A stretch of DNA of 64,000 nt. Origin: Peribacillus loiseleuriae. GTDB taxonomy: Bacteria > Bacillota > Bacilli > Bacillales > DSM-1321. Positions 40,866 through 50,747 of this stretch are shown piece after piece; the first letter of the stretch is position 1; every line of letters starts with the position of its first letter. Location: assembly GCF_001183985.1 (NCBI RefSeq), contig NZ_LFZW01000001.1, positions 4,617,621 through 4,681,620 on the forward strand. Direction: 5' to 3'. The translations under genes and the position numbers were made by a program. The notes under the pieces are model-generated. The model was not told the origin of the DNA, searched no databases, and saw only the letters and a list, made by a program, of their open reading frames with translations.

Positions 40866-41612
40866 CTAGATCATTTTCTCTGACAAGAACCTTAATAAAT
40901 CAGCAGGTAGCGGGAATGTATCATTATTAATATGGAGTTCAGTAAGCTCTTCCTTAGAATTTTCTAAAGCCTTGATTCCGCTAATTTCATTATGAAGGTT
41001 TTCCATTTTCTTATCTAATTCTGTAGCAGAGTTAGCCGCATCCTTTAATTCTCGAATGAGCCTGTCCGGTATTTCTTTATCATATTTGTAATAGATCTTA
41101 TGCTCTAAACTGGCCCAAAAATCCATCGCAATCGTTCTTATTTGAATTTCGACAAACACTTTCTCTACTCGATCAGACATAAACACAGGAATTTTAATAA
41201 TAAGATGTAAGCTCCGGTAGCCATTCCCCTTAGGATTCTTAATGTAATCCTTTGTGTCAATCACTTCGATATCTGCTTGACCACTAATCATTGCGGCAAT
41301 TTTATAAATATCCGAAACAAAAGAACAGGTGATCCGAATGCCCGCTATATCTTTAATCGTATTCTGTATCGCCGGTAATGAAAATGGATAATTTTTCCTG
41401 TTAATCTTATTAAAAATACTTTCTGGTGATTTGATTCGTGAATTTACGTGTTCAATTGGATTGTAATCGTGAGTATGATGAAACTCCTGTTCCAATATAT
41501 TAATTTTCGTCATCATTTCTTCTAATGCGAACTTATACACTAACATAAATTTCGTCAGTTCATTTTTCATTTGTTTCAGCTTATCAATATCCATATAAGA
41601 TGTCATTCCCAT
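40866..41612 (-). CDS. ywaC: small alarmone synthetase (RelP/YwaC-like)
   Basis: A 248-residue GTP pyrophosphokinase that makes (p)ppGpp without a hydrolase domain. The RelA/SpoT core is visible: NPIEHVNSRIKSPESIFNKI, DIAGIRITCSFVSDIY, GYRSLHLIIKIPV and EIQIRTIAMDFWASLEHKIYYK. The N-terminal LVYKFALEEM...EQEFHH matches B. subtilis YwaC (RelP) more closely than YjbM. The C-terminus is about 35 residues longer. YwaC is induced by cell-envelope stress through sigma factors; no such promoter could be confirmed here. Confidence 0.93.
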   Translation of the reverse strand: MGMTSYMDIDKLKQMKNELTKFMLVYKFALEEMMTKINILEQEFHHTHDYNPIEHVNSRIKSPESIFNKINRKNYPFSLPAIQNTIKDIAGIRITCSFVSDIYKIAAMISGQADIEVIDTKDYIKNPKGNGYRSLHLIIKIPVFMSDRVEKVFVEIQIRTIAMDFWASLEHKIYYKYDKEIPDRLIRELKDAANSATELDKKMENLHNEISGIKALENSKEELTELHINNDTFPLPADLLRFLSEKMI

Positions 41613-41767
41613 TTGTTTCTCCTTTAATGTTGAAACGGATTGCTAGAATAACGGACGGACCATACTCCCTCCATTTCTTCTATCATACATCCATTATAGC
41701 CAAAATCAACATACTGAGTCCAAGAATAATATCTTTAAATGGTCAGTAAAAAGATACTAAAATAAGA

Positions 41768-41807
41768 AAAACCAGCTAATCAGACGTGTGAAATAGTTGG
41801 TTTTATT
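41768..41807 (-). terminator. terminator of the export/two-component operon
   Basis: AAAACCAGCTA ... TAGTTGGTTTT stem with a T-rich end on the minus strand. It lies about 60 bp downstream of the histidine kinase end. Confidence 0.65.
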
Positions 41808-41867
41808 CATAATCTTACGCTAATGTGGTTTAGTCCCAAAGGGTCTGATCATCTGTTTCTAGCTTCT

Positions 41868-43107
41868 TTATGCCTTGCGATTTTTTGGAAACGCCATTTC
41901 AAAGGAAGTCCCCTTTCCGATTTCGCTGTATATTTTCACTTTTCCGTGGTGTTTGTCAATAATCCATTGGGCAATAGAAAGCCCCAATCCACCTCCTGCT
42001 TCCGTTGCTCGCGACTTGGATACTTGATAAAAACGATCAAAAATTTTCGAGATATGCTCTTCTCCTATACCAATACCATTATCCTGTACTTTTATCTCAA
42101 TGGAAGAAGCTGACTGAAAACAAGTAATCATAATTTCTCCATTCTCATTTGTGTACTTAAGGGCATTATCCAATAGGATCACTATCAATTGGTGTATACG
42201 CTCTTTATCCCCCAGGAAGGAAATCGAAGATACCGCGTCCAATTGGAGTGTTTTCTCTTGATATAAAGCTATTTCAGAGTAATGTTCAATTATTTCATAC
42301 AGCAAGGTGCTCAGCGAGAATTCCTCTTTTTCCATTTCTAGTTGATCTGAATCAGATCGGGCTAATGTAAGCAAATTGGAAACGAGCTTGGACAAACGGC
42401 GACATTCTTTGGATATGATAGATATATCCACTGCCTTCTCTTGTATAGTCGAAAATGGAGAGCGCCATAATAAATCCGTTTTAGATTGAATAACCGCCAA
42501 AGGTGTCCTTAATTCGTGAGAAGCATCTGACACGAATTCTTGCTGCTTACGCCATGCTTCTGTAATAGGAACGAGCGCCCTTCCTGCCAAAAAAAATCCG
42601 ATACCCACTGCACAAACACTGCCGATACTGCAGCCAATAACCAAAATTAAAAGTAACGTACTGAGCATATCTTTTTCAGATGTAATGTTTCTGACAAACT
42701 GTACCGTTATTTCTTTTGATTCTATATACTCCTTTACTGCTATTGTCCTAAAGTAAAACCCTTCTGCTTCTACATCTTGAAGTTTATTTAAATCTTTAGG
42801 GAGAAATTCGGTTTGATTATCCACAAAAACAGCGGAATCCCGATTCAAAGTAACCATTTCGTTGTTTTTGTTCCAAACTAACACGACGATTCGAGGATCT
42901 CTAGGCCCCCTTGGTAATCCACCCGGTCGCTCTAATGGTCCTTCCTGGTTGGTTTATGCGCTCTACCGCAGTAATCAAATCCGTATTTACATCCTGATCT
43001 AAACGAGACTCAACATAGAAGTAAATAATCGTTGCTATCACACCAATTAAAATAATAAAGACTAATGAATTTAAAATCGTGAGCCTAATACGAGTCCGTT
43101 GAAACAT
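41868..43107 (-). pseudogene. sensor histidine kinase, frameshifted
   Basis: The N-terminal part (43107 to about 42940) gives TM1 (LTILNSLVFIILIGVIATIIYFY) and ESRLDQDVNTDLITAVERINQ. After a frameshift near 42930-42960 the other frame continues ERPGGLPRGPRDPRIVVLVW and runs to the end. That part holds TM2, the H-box (SDASHELRTPLAVIQSKTDL), N-box (LLDNALKYTNENG), and G-boxes (DNGIGIGEE, GGGLGLSIAQWI). Total about 410 residues. It is the partner of the response regulator 10 bp upstream. As read it cannot make a full kinase, unless the internal part is translated alone or the shift is an error. Confidence 0.8.
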
Positions 43108-43117
43108 GTGATTTCTC

Positions 43118-43789
43118 CTACTGTTTTTTCAGCATATATCCGATGCCGCGTACTGTTTGAATATCTTTTTGATAACCGAACGGCTCCATCTTTTTACGAA
43201 GATGATGAACAAACACTTCTACAATTCCTATCGTTGTATCAGAATCAAATCCCCATACCCGATCATAGAGCTGCTCTTTTGTTAAAATGACACCCTTATT
43301 TTGAATCATAAATTCCAACATTTCATACTGCTTTAGCGTTAGCTTGATAGGATAATTGTCTACGACAATATCCTTTTCTTTGCCAAACAATTCTATTCCA
43401 CGATATTGAATCGTTTGATTCGTAGTTAAACTGCCACCTCTTCTCAACAGCGCCCGTATCCGTGCTTGCAGCTCTGGCGCTTGAAACGGCTTAGTTAAAT
43501 AATCGTCTCCTCCAAAGTCCAATCCTCTCACTCGATCTTCTAATGAGTCTTTTGCCGTCAAAAATAAAACCGGTGTTTGAATTTGTTCACTCCGTATTCT
43601 TTGTATCACTTCAAAACCATCCATTTCTGGAAGCATGACATCTAGTACGATCAAATCGCAAATATTTTGCAAGGCCATAAAGAGCCCTTCTTCTCCATTG
43701 TCTGCACAATCTACTTCAAATTCTTCTGATAATATTTGTTTAATGGACTGCAGTAAAGAACGATTATCTTCTACAACCAATATACGCAT
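43118..43789 (-). CDS. OmpR-family response regulator
   Basis: A 223-residue regulator. The receiver domain (1-115) has the phospho-acceptor Asp near residue 51 (LIVLDVMLPEMDGF) and conserved Lys (YLTKPF). The C-terminal winged helix (about 130-220) ends TVRGIGYML. The start MRILVVEDN follows GGAGTGAAAACC; upstream codons of the open frame have no homology. It lies between the permease and its kinase, so it probably controls this export operon. Confidence 0.94.
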   Translation of the reverse strand: MRILVVEDNRSLLQSIKQILSEEFEVDCADNGEEGLFMALQNICDLIVLDVMLPEMDGFEVIQRIRSEQIQTPVLFLTAKDSLEDRVRGLDFGGDDYLTKPFQAPELQARIRALLRRGGSLTTNQTIQYRGIELFGKEKDIVVDNYPIKLTLKQYEMLEFMIQNKGVILTKEQLYDRVWGFDSDTTIGIVEVFVHHLRKKMEPFGYQKDIQTVRGIGYMLKKQ

Positions 43790-43857
43790 GGTTTTCACTC
43801 CTTCTCCATATAATAACAAGACAAAGCGGTCGCTGTACACGATCGCTTTGTCTTGTT

Positions 43858-45012
43858 TTATTCATAACGCAGAGCTTGAATCGGATCGAGTTTAGACGCC
43901 TTATTCGCTGGAAACACACCAAATATCACGCCAACTACTAAAGAAAATGCAAATGACACCAACATGACTGGCACGGAATAGGCAATGGTTGTTCCCGTTG
44001 CTAAAGTAAAGATTTGGGCACTTATTACTCCAATTCCCACTCCTATTAATCCACCCAAGGCACTTAATACGACTGATTCAATGAGGAATTGTAGCAGAAT
44101 ATTTCCGCGTTTTGCGCCAATTGCTTTTCTTATGCCAATTTCCTTCGTTCGTTCTGAAACAGATACGAGCATAATATTCATAATACCAATACCACCAACG
44201 ATAAGGGAGATAGCCGCACTTCCCCCTAGCATGAATGTCATGGTTTTATTGACCGATGATGCTGCTTCCATTAAATCTTTTTGACTGGATACACTATAAT
44301 TATCAGCAGCACCAACAATTGTAGACATCCTTTGTTCGATAAGGCGTGATGTAAAAGTAATTATATTTTCATTTTCTACCTTCACATAAACGGACTCGAT
44401 ATCAGTGGTAGAGGCTAAGCGTTGCCCTGTGCTAAGGGGGACAATAATTGTACTGTCTCCGCTTGTTCCTAGTGAACTCCCAACAGATTCAAGAACGCCA
44501 ACCACTTTATAGGATGTTCCATTCACTTGTATAGATTCTCCAACTGGATCACCTAATCCGAACAAGTTTTTAGCAGTATCTGCACCAAGTACTGCTACTT
44601 TTGAGTGATTCTCATGGTCTAAGTCTGCAATGAAACGCCCTGATTGCAGCTGTAAATTACGGACATTCAAATAAGAAGAAGTTGTGCCGATCATTGACAC
44701 ATATACATTTGTTTGCCCATTTTTTACGGTGACCCTTCCTGATATAGTTGGAGCAATGGCTTCGACACCATTGACCTCTTGAATCTGATTCGCTTCATCT
44801 TCTTTAAATGTAACATCTGAACCAGTAATACTTACAGTTAATACATTTGTACCTAGGCTGCCAATTTGATCTTGTACTGCTTTTGTAGATCCTTGTCCTA
44901 TCGCAACCATGACAATAACAGAAGAAACGCCGATAATAATACCGAGCATCGTCAGAAATGCTCTCGCTTTGTTCCCTTTAATGCTTTTCAGTGCCATTCC
45001 GATTGTCTGCAA
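43858..45012 (-). CDS. MacB/YknZ-like ABC transporter permease
   Basis: About 384 residues with the MacB topology: TM1 at the N-terminus (LTMLGIIIGVSSVIVMVAIG), a large periplasmic-type extracellular domain (about residues 50-265), and three C-terminal helices (GGSAAISLIVGGIGIMNIMLVS, then VLSALGGLIGVGIGVI, then VPVMLVSFAFSLVVGVIFGVFP). EIGIRKAIGAKRGNILLQFL is the FtsX-family coupling motif. I chose TTG at 45012, 6 bases after GGAGGTG; it overlaps the ATPase end by 35 bp. It resembles B. subtilis YknZ. Confidence 0.9.
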   Translation of the reverse strand: MQTIGMALKSIKGNKARAFLTMLGIIIGVSSVIVMVAIGQGSTKAVQDQIGSLGTNVLTVSITGSDVTFKEDEANQIQEVNGVEAIAPTISGRVTVKNGQTNVYVSMIGTTSSYLNVRNLQLQSGRFIADLDHENHSKVAVLGADTAKNLFGLGDPVGESIQVNGTSYKVVGVLESVGSSLGTSGDSTIIVPLSTGQRLASTTDIESVYVKVENENIITFTSRLIEQRMSTIVGAADNYSVSSQKDLMEAASSVNKTMTFMLGGSAAISLIVGGIGIMNIMLVSVSERTKEIGIRKAIGAKRGNILLQFLIESVVLSALGGLIGVGIGVISAQIFTLATGTTIAYSVPVMLVSFAFSLVVGVIFGVFPANKASKLDPIQALRYE

Positions 45013-45706
45013 ACCACTCACCTCCATTCTCATACAACTGTCCATCGTGTATTCGAACAACGCGGCTAGCTTTCTTCGCTACTTTTAAATCATGCGTAAT
45101 GAGAATAATGGTATGTCCCTGCTCATTTAACGAATTCATAATCTCTAAAATTTCCCTACTTGTTTTACTATCTAGCGCACCAGTTGGTTCATCCGCTAGT
45201 AAAATGGGCGGATGTCCAGCCAACGCACGTGCAATGGCTACACGTTGCTGCTGTCCCCCTGATAATTGGGTTGGTAAATGAGGTGCTCTATCTACCAATC
45301 CTACTTTTTTTAAAGATTCTAGGGCAATTTCTCTTCGTTCCATTGCTTTCATTCCACGATAAATAAGAGGAAGCTCTACATTCTCAATCGCTGTTAGCCT
45401 TGATATAAGATTAAAATTTTGGAAGATAAATCCGATTTTCTTATTTCGAATAACTGAAAGTTGTGAACCCTTCATTTTCCCTACATCTTCACCATCTAAC
45501 ATGTATTTGCCTGAATTAGGTCGATCTAAACATCCGATCATGTTCATAAATGTTGATTTTCCAGAACCAGATGGACCTATGATAGAGATAAAGTCGCCCT
45601 TTTGAATATCGAGGGAAACATCTTGAAGAGCCATTACCGTTTCCCCGCCAAGTTCATACTTTTTTTTCATGTTTTTAATTTGAATAATCGGCTCTGTCCT
45701 ATTCAT
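44978..45706 (-). CDS. MacB/YknY-like ABC transporter ATPase
   Basis: A 242-residue ABC ATPase of the MacB/LolD/FtsE group. Walker A is GPSGSGKST near residue 43, the Q-loop FQNFNL, the signature LSGGQQQRVAIARAL near 145, Walker B ILLADEPTGALD, and the H-loop ITHD. It powers the permease encoded next to it. Its start overlaps the end of the membrane-fusion gene by 1 bp. Confidence 0.95.
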   Translation of the reverse strand: MNRTEPIIQIKNMKKKYELGGETVMALQDVSLDIQKGDFISIIGPSGSGKSTFMNMIGCLDRPNSGKYMLDGEDVGKMKGSQLSVIRNKKIGFIFQNFNLISRLTAIENVELPLIYRGMKAMERREIALESLKKVGLVDRAPHLPTQLSGGQQQRVAIARALAGHPPILLADEPTGALDSKTSREILEIMNSLNEQGHTIILITHDLKVAKKASRVVRIHDGQLYENGGEWFADNRNGTEKH

Positions 45707-46923
45707 TAATTTGCTCCTTGTCTACTGGCTCTTCCACCTGTAAATGCCGGTGGTTCATCGCCTCCATTTCTTTCTCTGAAGTTGCCACCTGAGAAATTGC
45801 TACTAGGCATCATCATTCCTCCTTGAAAAGTATTACCCGTAGATTGAACTCTTGGTATTTGAACAGACTCACCTTCTGTTAATCCGTTGGTAATTTCTAC
45901 ATACGTGTCATTTGAAATTCCAGTTTCTACTGGTACTTTTTTTGTTGATTGTATTGAATCGTCTATAGCTGTTGAAATAAGTACATATTTTTTACCTTCA
46001 TTGGAATAAACAGCTTCTACCGGTACATATAATGCGTCTTCTTTACTTGCTACTGAAATACTAGCTTCTGTTGACATGCCAATCTTCATTTTTTTTGGAT
46101 CGGTGATTTGTACGATTACACCAAATGTAGAGACCCCATTTGATGGTGTTCCTTCTGTTGCTACATTTGTTACTTTTCCTTCAAATGTTTCATCTTTAAA
46201 GGCACTTGCTGTTATTTTTACCGGTTGGCCTATTTGTACTTTTGTAATATCTAATTCATCTACACTAATTGTTGTTTGAAATTTGCTGTAATCTGTTATG
46301 TGTGCGACTGTTGCTGAACTTTGGACAGAATCTCCATTTGCAACAGAGAGGGTTGTGATCGTCCCAGCAACCGGGGATTGTAGAATACTCCCATCCGTAA
46401 AGGTTACAAGTGTTTCACCTGCTGCTACAACATCACCCACTTTCACACTTACAGTATCCGCTATCCAATTGCTGCTACCCCCAGCACTTCTATCACTGTT
46501 ATCTTCCCTTAATACAGGTGATATGTTTCCTTCTTCATCTTCCATACGAAGAAGGATCGTTCCTTGTGAAGCCCCACTGCCGCTTTTTACACGAACTGAT
46601 GTGATATCCCCATCAAATGGAGCCGTAACAATATCGCCATTTTTAAACGTTACAAGTTTGTCACCTTTATGTACGGTATCTCCAGTTGCTACACTTACGC
46701 TATCTACTACAAGTATTGTATTTGTTGCTGTTACATCTTGGTCTGTACTCGCCGTAACCGAACCCGAACCCGTAACATTTACCTCCAATTTTCCTTTTTG
46801 TACTGTTGTTGTTTGTACTTCAGCCGCAACATTTTGTGTTTGATCCTTTTCACCTAAAAAAAACCAACCAACCGCTCCTCCAATTACAACAATCATGACC
46901 GAAATAATCATCCACTTTTTCAA
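45706..46923 (-). CDS. membrane-fusion protein (YknX/HlyD-like)
   Basis: About 405 residues. One N-terminal TM helix (WMIISVMIVVIGGAVGWFFL), then two biotinyl-lipoyl-like domains (about residues 40-100 and 140-200), a barrel domain with DITKVQIGQPVKITASAF, and a Gly/Ser/Met-rich C-terminal tail. Unlike typical members it has almost no coiled coil between the lipoyl halves. It bridges the MacB-type permease to the exported substrate; B. subtilis YknXYZ protects against the SdpC toxin. The start is TTG, 8 bases after GGAG; upstream codons read the tail of the small gene before it. Confidence 0.9.
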   Translation of the reverse strand: MKKWMIISVMIVVIGGAVGWFFLGEKDQTQNVAAEVQTTTVQKGKLEVNVTGSGSVTASTDQDVTATNTILVVDSVSVATGDTVHKGDKLVTFKNGDIVTAPFDGDITSVRVKSGSGASQGTILLRMEDEEGNISPVLREDNSDRSAGGSSNWIADTVSVKVGDVVAAGETLVTFTDGSILQSPVAGTITTLSVANGDSVQSSATVAHITDYSKFQTTISVDELDITKVQIGQPVKITASAFKDETFEGKVTNVATEGTPSNGVSTFGVIVQITDPKKMKIGMSTEASISVASKEDALYVPVEAVYSNEGKKYVLISTAIDDSIQSTKKVPVETGISNDTYVEITNGLTEGESVQIPRVQSTGNTFQGGMMMPSSNFSGGNFRERNGGDEPPAFTGGRASRQGAN

Positions 46924-46942
46924 ATTTCTATTCTCCTTTCTA

Positions 46943-47143
46943 TTATTGAGTTTGTTCGGATTGAGTTTGTCTTTGTTGAAAGTGGCCATTCCCTGGGAAT
47001 CCCTGACCATCTCCTCTTCCGGAAAAGTCTGTACGCATACTTTGTTTATATACTACATATCCCACTCCAATGGCGGCACAAGTATTTATTGCCAAATTTA
47101 TAATGAGCAAAATTTTTATTAAACTTTGTTTGGATTGTTCCAT
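46943..47143 (-). CDS. small membrane protein with Gly/Gln-rich tail
   Basis: 66 residues: a polar start (MEQSKQSLIK), one TM helix (ILLIINLAINTCAAIGVGYVVY), and a soluble tail rich in G, Q and R (RGDGQGFPGNGHFQQRQTQSEQTQ in part). AGGAGGAAT lies 6-7 bases before the ATG. It is the first gene of the export operon, 19 bp before the membrane-fusion gene. The family is not recognised. It takes the place of B. subtilis yknW but does not look like it. A regulatory or accessory role is inferred from position only. Confidence 0.75.
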   Translation of the reverse strand: MEQSKQSLIKILLIINLAINTCAAIGVGYVVYKQSMRTDFSGRGDGQGFPGNGHFQQRQTQSEQTQ

Positions 47144-47457
47144 TTTTTTATTCCTCCCTGTTTCATTTGGATAAGCACATTATGAGTTTCATTCCTTAAC
47201 TTTTCCTTAAGAAATAGGCTATGTTATATAACGCTGTTGACTTTTGGTTCACTTTAGCTCTAACGCCATGAAATAAAAAAAACGTTGCTAGTGTCTCAAA
47301 GCTAGTCCCTTGATAAAACTTAAGCTAGAGCCTGTTGGAGCCATAACAATGTAGATTTTGTGAAGGAGAAGCGTCGTGTGGTAATAAATAGTCAATTAAA
47401 TAGCCACTAACCAGTATGCCGTATGACGGAAAATGATGTTTTCTTTAATCGGGGACC

Positions 47458-47497
47458 ATAAAAGCCTATTGTCTCTAAGTGAGATAATAGGCTTTTG
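47458..47497. terminator. hairpin in the yknX-like/minJ gap
   Basis: AAAGCCTATT ... AATAGGCTTTT stem with a loop of about 13 nt. The 47144-47742 region otherwise holds no recognisable gene. Confidence 0.45.
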
Positions 47498-47669
47498 ATT
47501 GATAATTGGGGAGATAAAATGACTACGGCAAAATGATACACGTACACGTCATTTTCTAGAACAAGTTCTAAATGGCATTCCTTTCACAGCGAATCGAGTT
47601 AAAATTCAGCTTCCGGTGATCCATCTTTTCACTTAGAATAGTAGTTTAACAATCACAAAAGAACTAGAC

Positions 47670-47703
47670 AAAAGACGCACCCAATTTTGATGCGTCTTTT
47701 ACA
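47670..47703 (-). terminator. minJ terminator
   Basis: AAAAGACGCA/TGCGTCTTTT stem with an 11-nt loop and T-run, about 40 bp past the minJ stop. Confidence 0.8.
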
Positions 47704-47742
47704 GATACATAATCACACTTCATTATAATTAAATATGACAAA

Positions 47743-48939
47743 TTACAAAATCGCTCGACTACGCTCTTTTCGCCCCTCTTCAATAAAGAGGAGCCCCAAC
47801 TCGTGATGTTCACCTTCGAACAGTGCGCGTTGGACGAAACGAATTTCCCCGTTATGTCCGATAACTTCCATCTTACAATGCGCTCGATTTTTTTGTAATG
47901 CCCCGTAAAATTCATGTTCATTGCTCACTTGTGATCCATTCATTTTCATAATAATCTCTCCCATTTCCAAGCCCATTTTATCCGCTGGTGTGTGTGGAAT
48001 CACTCCAAGAATTTTAACACCAAGCTTACTTTGGGAAAAATAGAACGGGAGCTTACGATCATTCATGTTTGAAAAATAGTGAATCAATTCGCGACCAAGC
48101 ATCGCAAGGACAACAGCTACAATGGACAAGTATGAATACCAGTTTCCAAAAACGGCAAGCGTTGTAACGATGACAGCAAGAACAGTAACTTTTCTTGCTT
48201 GTGCTTGTATCGCAATTTGTGGCAGGCTTCCTTGGATTGTTTTGGAAAACCCAATTAATACTGGAATCGCAATCGGAGTAAAATGAAGCTCCCCGATTGA
48301 AAATACAGGATACCAATCAATCGGTGCTACTAACTCTCCTCCTGGAACAAAGATAAATAAGGGGAGTAACCAAATTTTTCTCGCTTTGTATGTACCAACC
48401 ACTTGCCCTCGCTTCGATACCATCAAATTCGGAGAGGGTTGTTTACTGCCACCTTTACTAATCAATATACCCTCAGCCAATAACAGCAAACCAAGTAATA
48501 CAGCCAGACTTGGATATACGGGCTGGTCAAGGCTATGAAATGCCTCTGAAAAAATAGGAATTTCAATTTCTCTTCCTGCCAGAAAAACAATCGTCAAGAA
48601 GGAAAGACCAACGATATAGGCTGGAGAAAGCAAGCGTACTTGGAAAGTCAGTGACAATAAAATAGTAAATATACCCATTAAAAGAATGGCAGCAAACGGA
48701 ATAACGACCCCAGATCCTATCGTTAAGATGGAAAGAAGCACTCCTATCAATAGCCCTATTGGCAAAAGCTGACGAAGCTCCTGAAATAAACTATTGATTC
48801 GAATAGTAAAACCACGTCTTTCCCTTTTCACCCGAAGGTAGCCGACGAACAGGCTAAGAATAATCGATACATAAAAAACAGGATGCAAAAAAAACATGCC
48901 AATCCCTTGCAAACTAGCAACTAACCAACCCACTATCAA
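47743..48939 (-). CDS. minJ: division-site protein MinJ
   Basis: A 398-residue protein with about seven or eight transmembrane helices (residues 1-310) and a C-terminal PDZ domain (about 315-385, with IPHTPADKMGLEMGEIIMKMNG). MinJ links DivIVA to MinD at poles and septa in Bacillus. It follows ctpB on the same strand, as in B. subtilis. The start is a weak TTG or a nearby GTG; GAGGGTG lies upstream. Confidence 0.9.
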   Translation of the reverse strand: MIVGWLVASLQGIGMFFLHPVFYVSIILSLFVGYLRVKRERRGFTIRINSLFQELRQLLPIGLLIGVLLSILTIGSGVVIPFAAILLMGIFTILLSLTFQVRLLSPAYIVGLSFLTIVFLAGREIEIPIFSEAFHSLDQPVYPSLAVLLGLLLLAEGILISKGGSKQPSPNLMVSKRGQVVGTYKARKIWLLPLFIFVPGGELVAPIDWYPVFSIGELHFTPIAIPVLIGFSKTIQGSLPQIAIQAQARKVTVLAVIVTTLAVFGNWYSYLSIVAVVLAMLGRELIHYFSNMNDRKLPFYFSQSKLGVKILGVIPHTPADKMGLEMGEIIMKMNGSQVSNEHEFYGALQKNRAHCKMEVIGHNGEIRFVQRALFEGEHHELGLLFIEEGRKERSRAIL

Positions 48940-49171
48940 TATACCCGCACCCTCTCTATCTTCCTTGATAATATGTTAAAAACGGTTTCTCACCTGAAAT
49001 GTCTATTTGAAAACAGATTTGTAAGTTTTTTTACACTTTCTCCTATTCTACCAAATATATTGCCTTCCTGCCTATGAATACGGAGAAAAGTCATCTTAGA
49101 CCTACCATTATTTTTTTAAAAATGCCTTGTAACAATAATAGGTCCGTACAATATTTTTCCCCATCACACAG

Positions 49172-49196
49172 AAAAACCCGACCGAGGCCGGGCTAA
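49172..49196 (-). terminator. ctpB terminator
   Basis: A GCCCGG-CCT-CGGTCGGG-type stem followed by TTTTT on the minus strand, 8 bp after the ctpB stop. Confidence 0.8.
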
Positions 49197-49203
49197 CCTT
49201 ACA

Positions 49204-50673
49204 TTATTGGTGCCTTGCCATTAATTTTAAAGCGGTTCGAAGCTGTAGATCATTTTTCTCATCTTTTTTCTTTTTCACAACCGCCTTTTCTAAGGCTGCC
49301 GCTGTTTTGCTATTAATATTACCACTCACAGTTAAATCATTTGTATTTTGAAAAGCTCTTACAGCTCTTTCGGTTTTTTCATCATAATACCCATCCGTTC
49401 TACCCGTCGAATACCCTAATGATGTTAGAATTTCTTGAGCATTTTTTATCTGTTCATCGTTCATATCTCGTTTAAATATCTTCTCAGCAGTCAATGGATG
49501 AACATTGAAATAGGAAGGTTGATGCACTTCGATTGTCGGCGTAATCCCTTTTTGATGAATCCAATTTCCATTCGGCGTCAGCCATTTATATAGCGTAATT
49601 TTAATATTGCTGCCATCCCCCATCGGAATAGCCTTCTGCACCGTGCCTTTCCCGAAAGTCGTCTCACCAATAAGTGGATATCCTCCAGCTTCTTGCATAG
49701 CACCAGCCAAAATCTCTGCTGCAGATGCACTGTCTTTGTCCGTCAATACAGCAATTGGATAGTCTTTTTTCTTTTCATTGCCACTAAACACTTCTTTTGT
49801 TTCTCCGGATCGATATTCAATTTGTAAGTATGGCTTGTCTTTCGGAAGCAATTCACCAAGAATGCTTTCCACACTTGTCAAAAAACCACCTGGATTGCCA
49901 CGAACATCTATAATCAAGCCATTGATTTTTTCTTTCTCAAGCTCCTTTAACTGCTCTTTAAAATCGGCGGCTGTATCTTGAGAAAAAGAAGTGATTTCAA
50001 TGTAGCCAATATTTTTATCATTCTCTTTTTTCATGCTTGAAAAAACTGTATCAAGAGGAATTTCGTCACGAGTGATGGCTACCTTAATTGGATTTGTGAC
50101 ACCTTGACGCTTAATCTCAAGATTTACGACAGTTCCTTTTTTACCGCGAATTTTCAACCGAGTTGCATTTAAATCCAGCTCTTCAATCGAATCGCCATCG
50201 ATGCTGACAATCTGATCCCTTGGCCTCAACCCAGCCTTTTCAGCAGGAGAATCTTTGTAAGGTGAAACGATGATGACCTTATGATCCTCCATTTCTATTT
50301 CAGTTCCAATCCCGTCAAATGATGAATCAAGCGCTTCATCGAATTGCTTTGCCGTTTCCTTATCCATATAGACGGTATACGGATCTTTCAAGGTAGAAAG
50401 CATTCCCTGTATCGCCCCTTCCACCAATTGGGTGTCATCTACCTCCTCTACATATTGCTGATAAATTAAATCATGGGCCCTTTCTACCTTGGCCCACTCT
50501 GTGCTATCATAGGCTGCCGGCTCAGCACCTAGATCTTCCTCTTTATTCCCCCACAAATAGTGATGAACCTCACTGTTTGGATTTGCAACATATCCTCCCC
50601 CGACTGCCCCAATCGTTAGTGATGCCACCACCGTTACAGGAAGTGTCCATTTCTTTGTGATCTTCATGTTCAT
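49204..50673 (-). CDS. ctpB: C-terminal processing peptidase (CtpB, S41)
   Basis: A 489-residue serine peptidase. An N-terminal TM anchor (about 8-30), PDZ domain (about 100-185, HKVIIVSPYKDSPAEKAGLRPRD in part), the S41 core with nucleophile Ser in DSASAAEILAGA and Lys in TFGKGTVQ, and a C-terminal peptidoglycan-binding domain (about 405-465). In B. subtilis CtpB cleaves SpoIVFA during sporulation. The ATG at 50673 follows GAGAGGGA; the frame opens three codons earlier. Confidence 0.95.
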   Translation of the reverse strand: MNMKITKKWTLPVTVVASLTIGAVGGGYVANPNSEVHHYLWGNKEEDLGAEPAAYDSTEWAKVERAHDLIYQQYVEEVDDTQLVEGAIQGMLSTLKDPYTVYMDKETAKQFDEALDSSFDGIGTEIEMEDHKVIIVSPYKDSPAEKAGLRPRDQIVSIDGDSIEELDLNATRLKIRGKKGTVVNLEIKRQGVTNPIKVAITRDEIPLDTVFSSMKKENDKNIGYIEITSFSQDTAADFKEQLKELEKEKINGLIIDVRGNPGGFLTSVESILGELLPKDKPYLQIEYRSGETKEVFSGNEKKKDYPIAVLTDKDSASAAEILAGAMQEAGGYPLIGETTFGKGTVQKAIPMGDGSNIKITLYKWLTPNGNWIHQKGITPTIEVHQPSYFNVHPLTAEKIFKRDMNDEQIKNAQEILTSLGYSTGRTDGYYDEKTERAVRAFQNTNDLTVSGNINSKTAAALEKAVVKKKKDEKNDLQLRTALKLMARHQ

Positions 50674-50747
50674 ATAAGCCAATCCCTCTCTATAAAAAAG
50701 GTTATATCATACTCTATGAAAAAAAGGACAAGATATGCGCACAAAAA

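Noticed and set aside
46298-46843. 181-codon plus-strand frame inside the membrane-fusion gene
   Set aside because: It is antisense to a clear HlyD/YknX-type protein and is rich in Ser, Thr and Val as expected of a shadow frame.
47560-47660. Minus-strand fragment MDHRKLNFNSIRCERNAI as a transposase end
   Set aside because: Only 18 codons; the resemblance is not specific.
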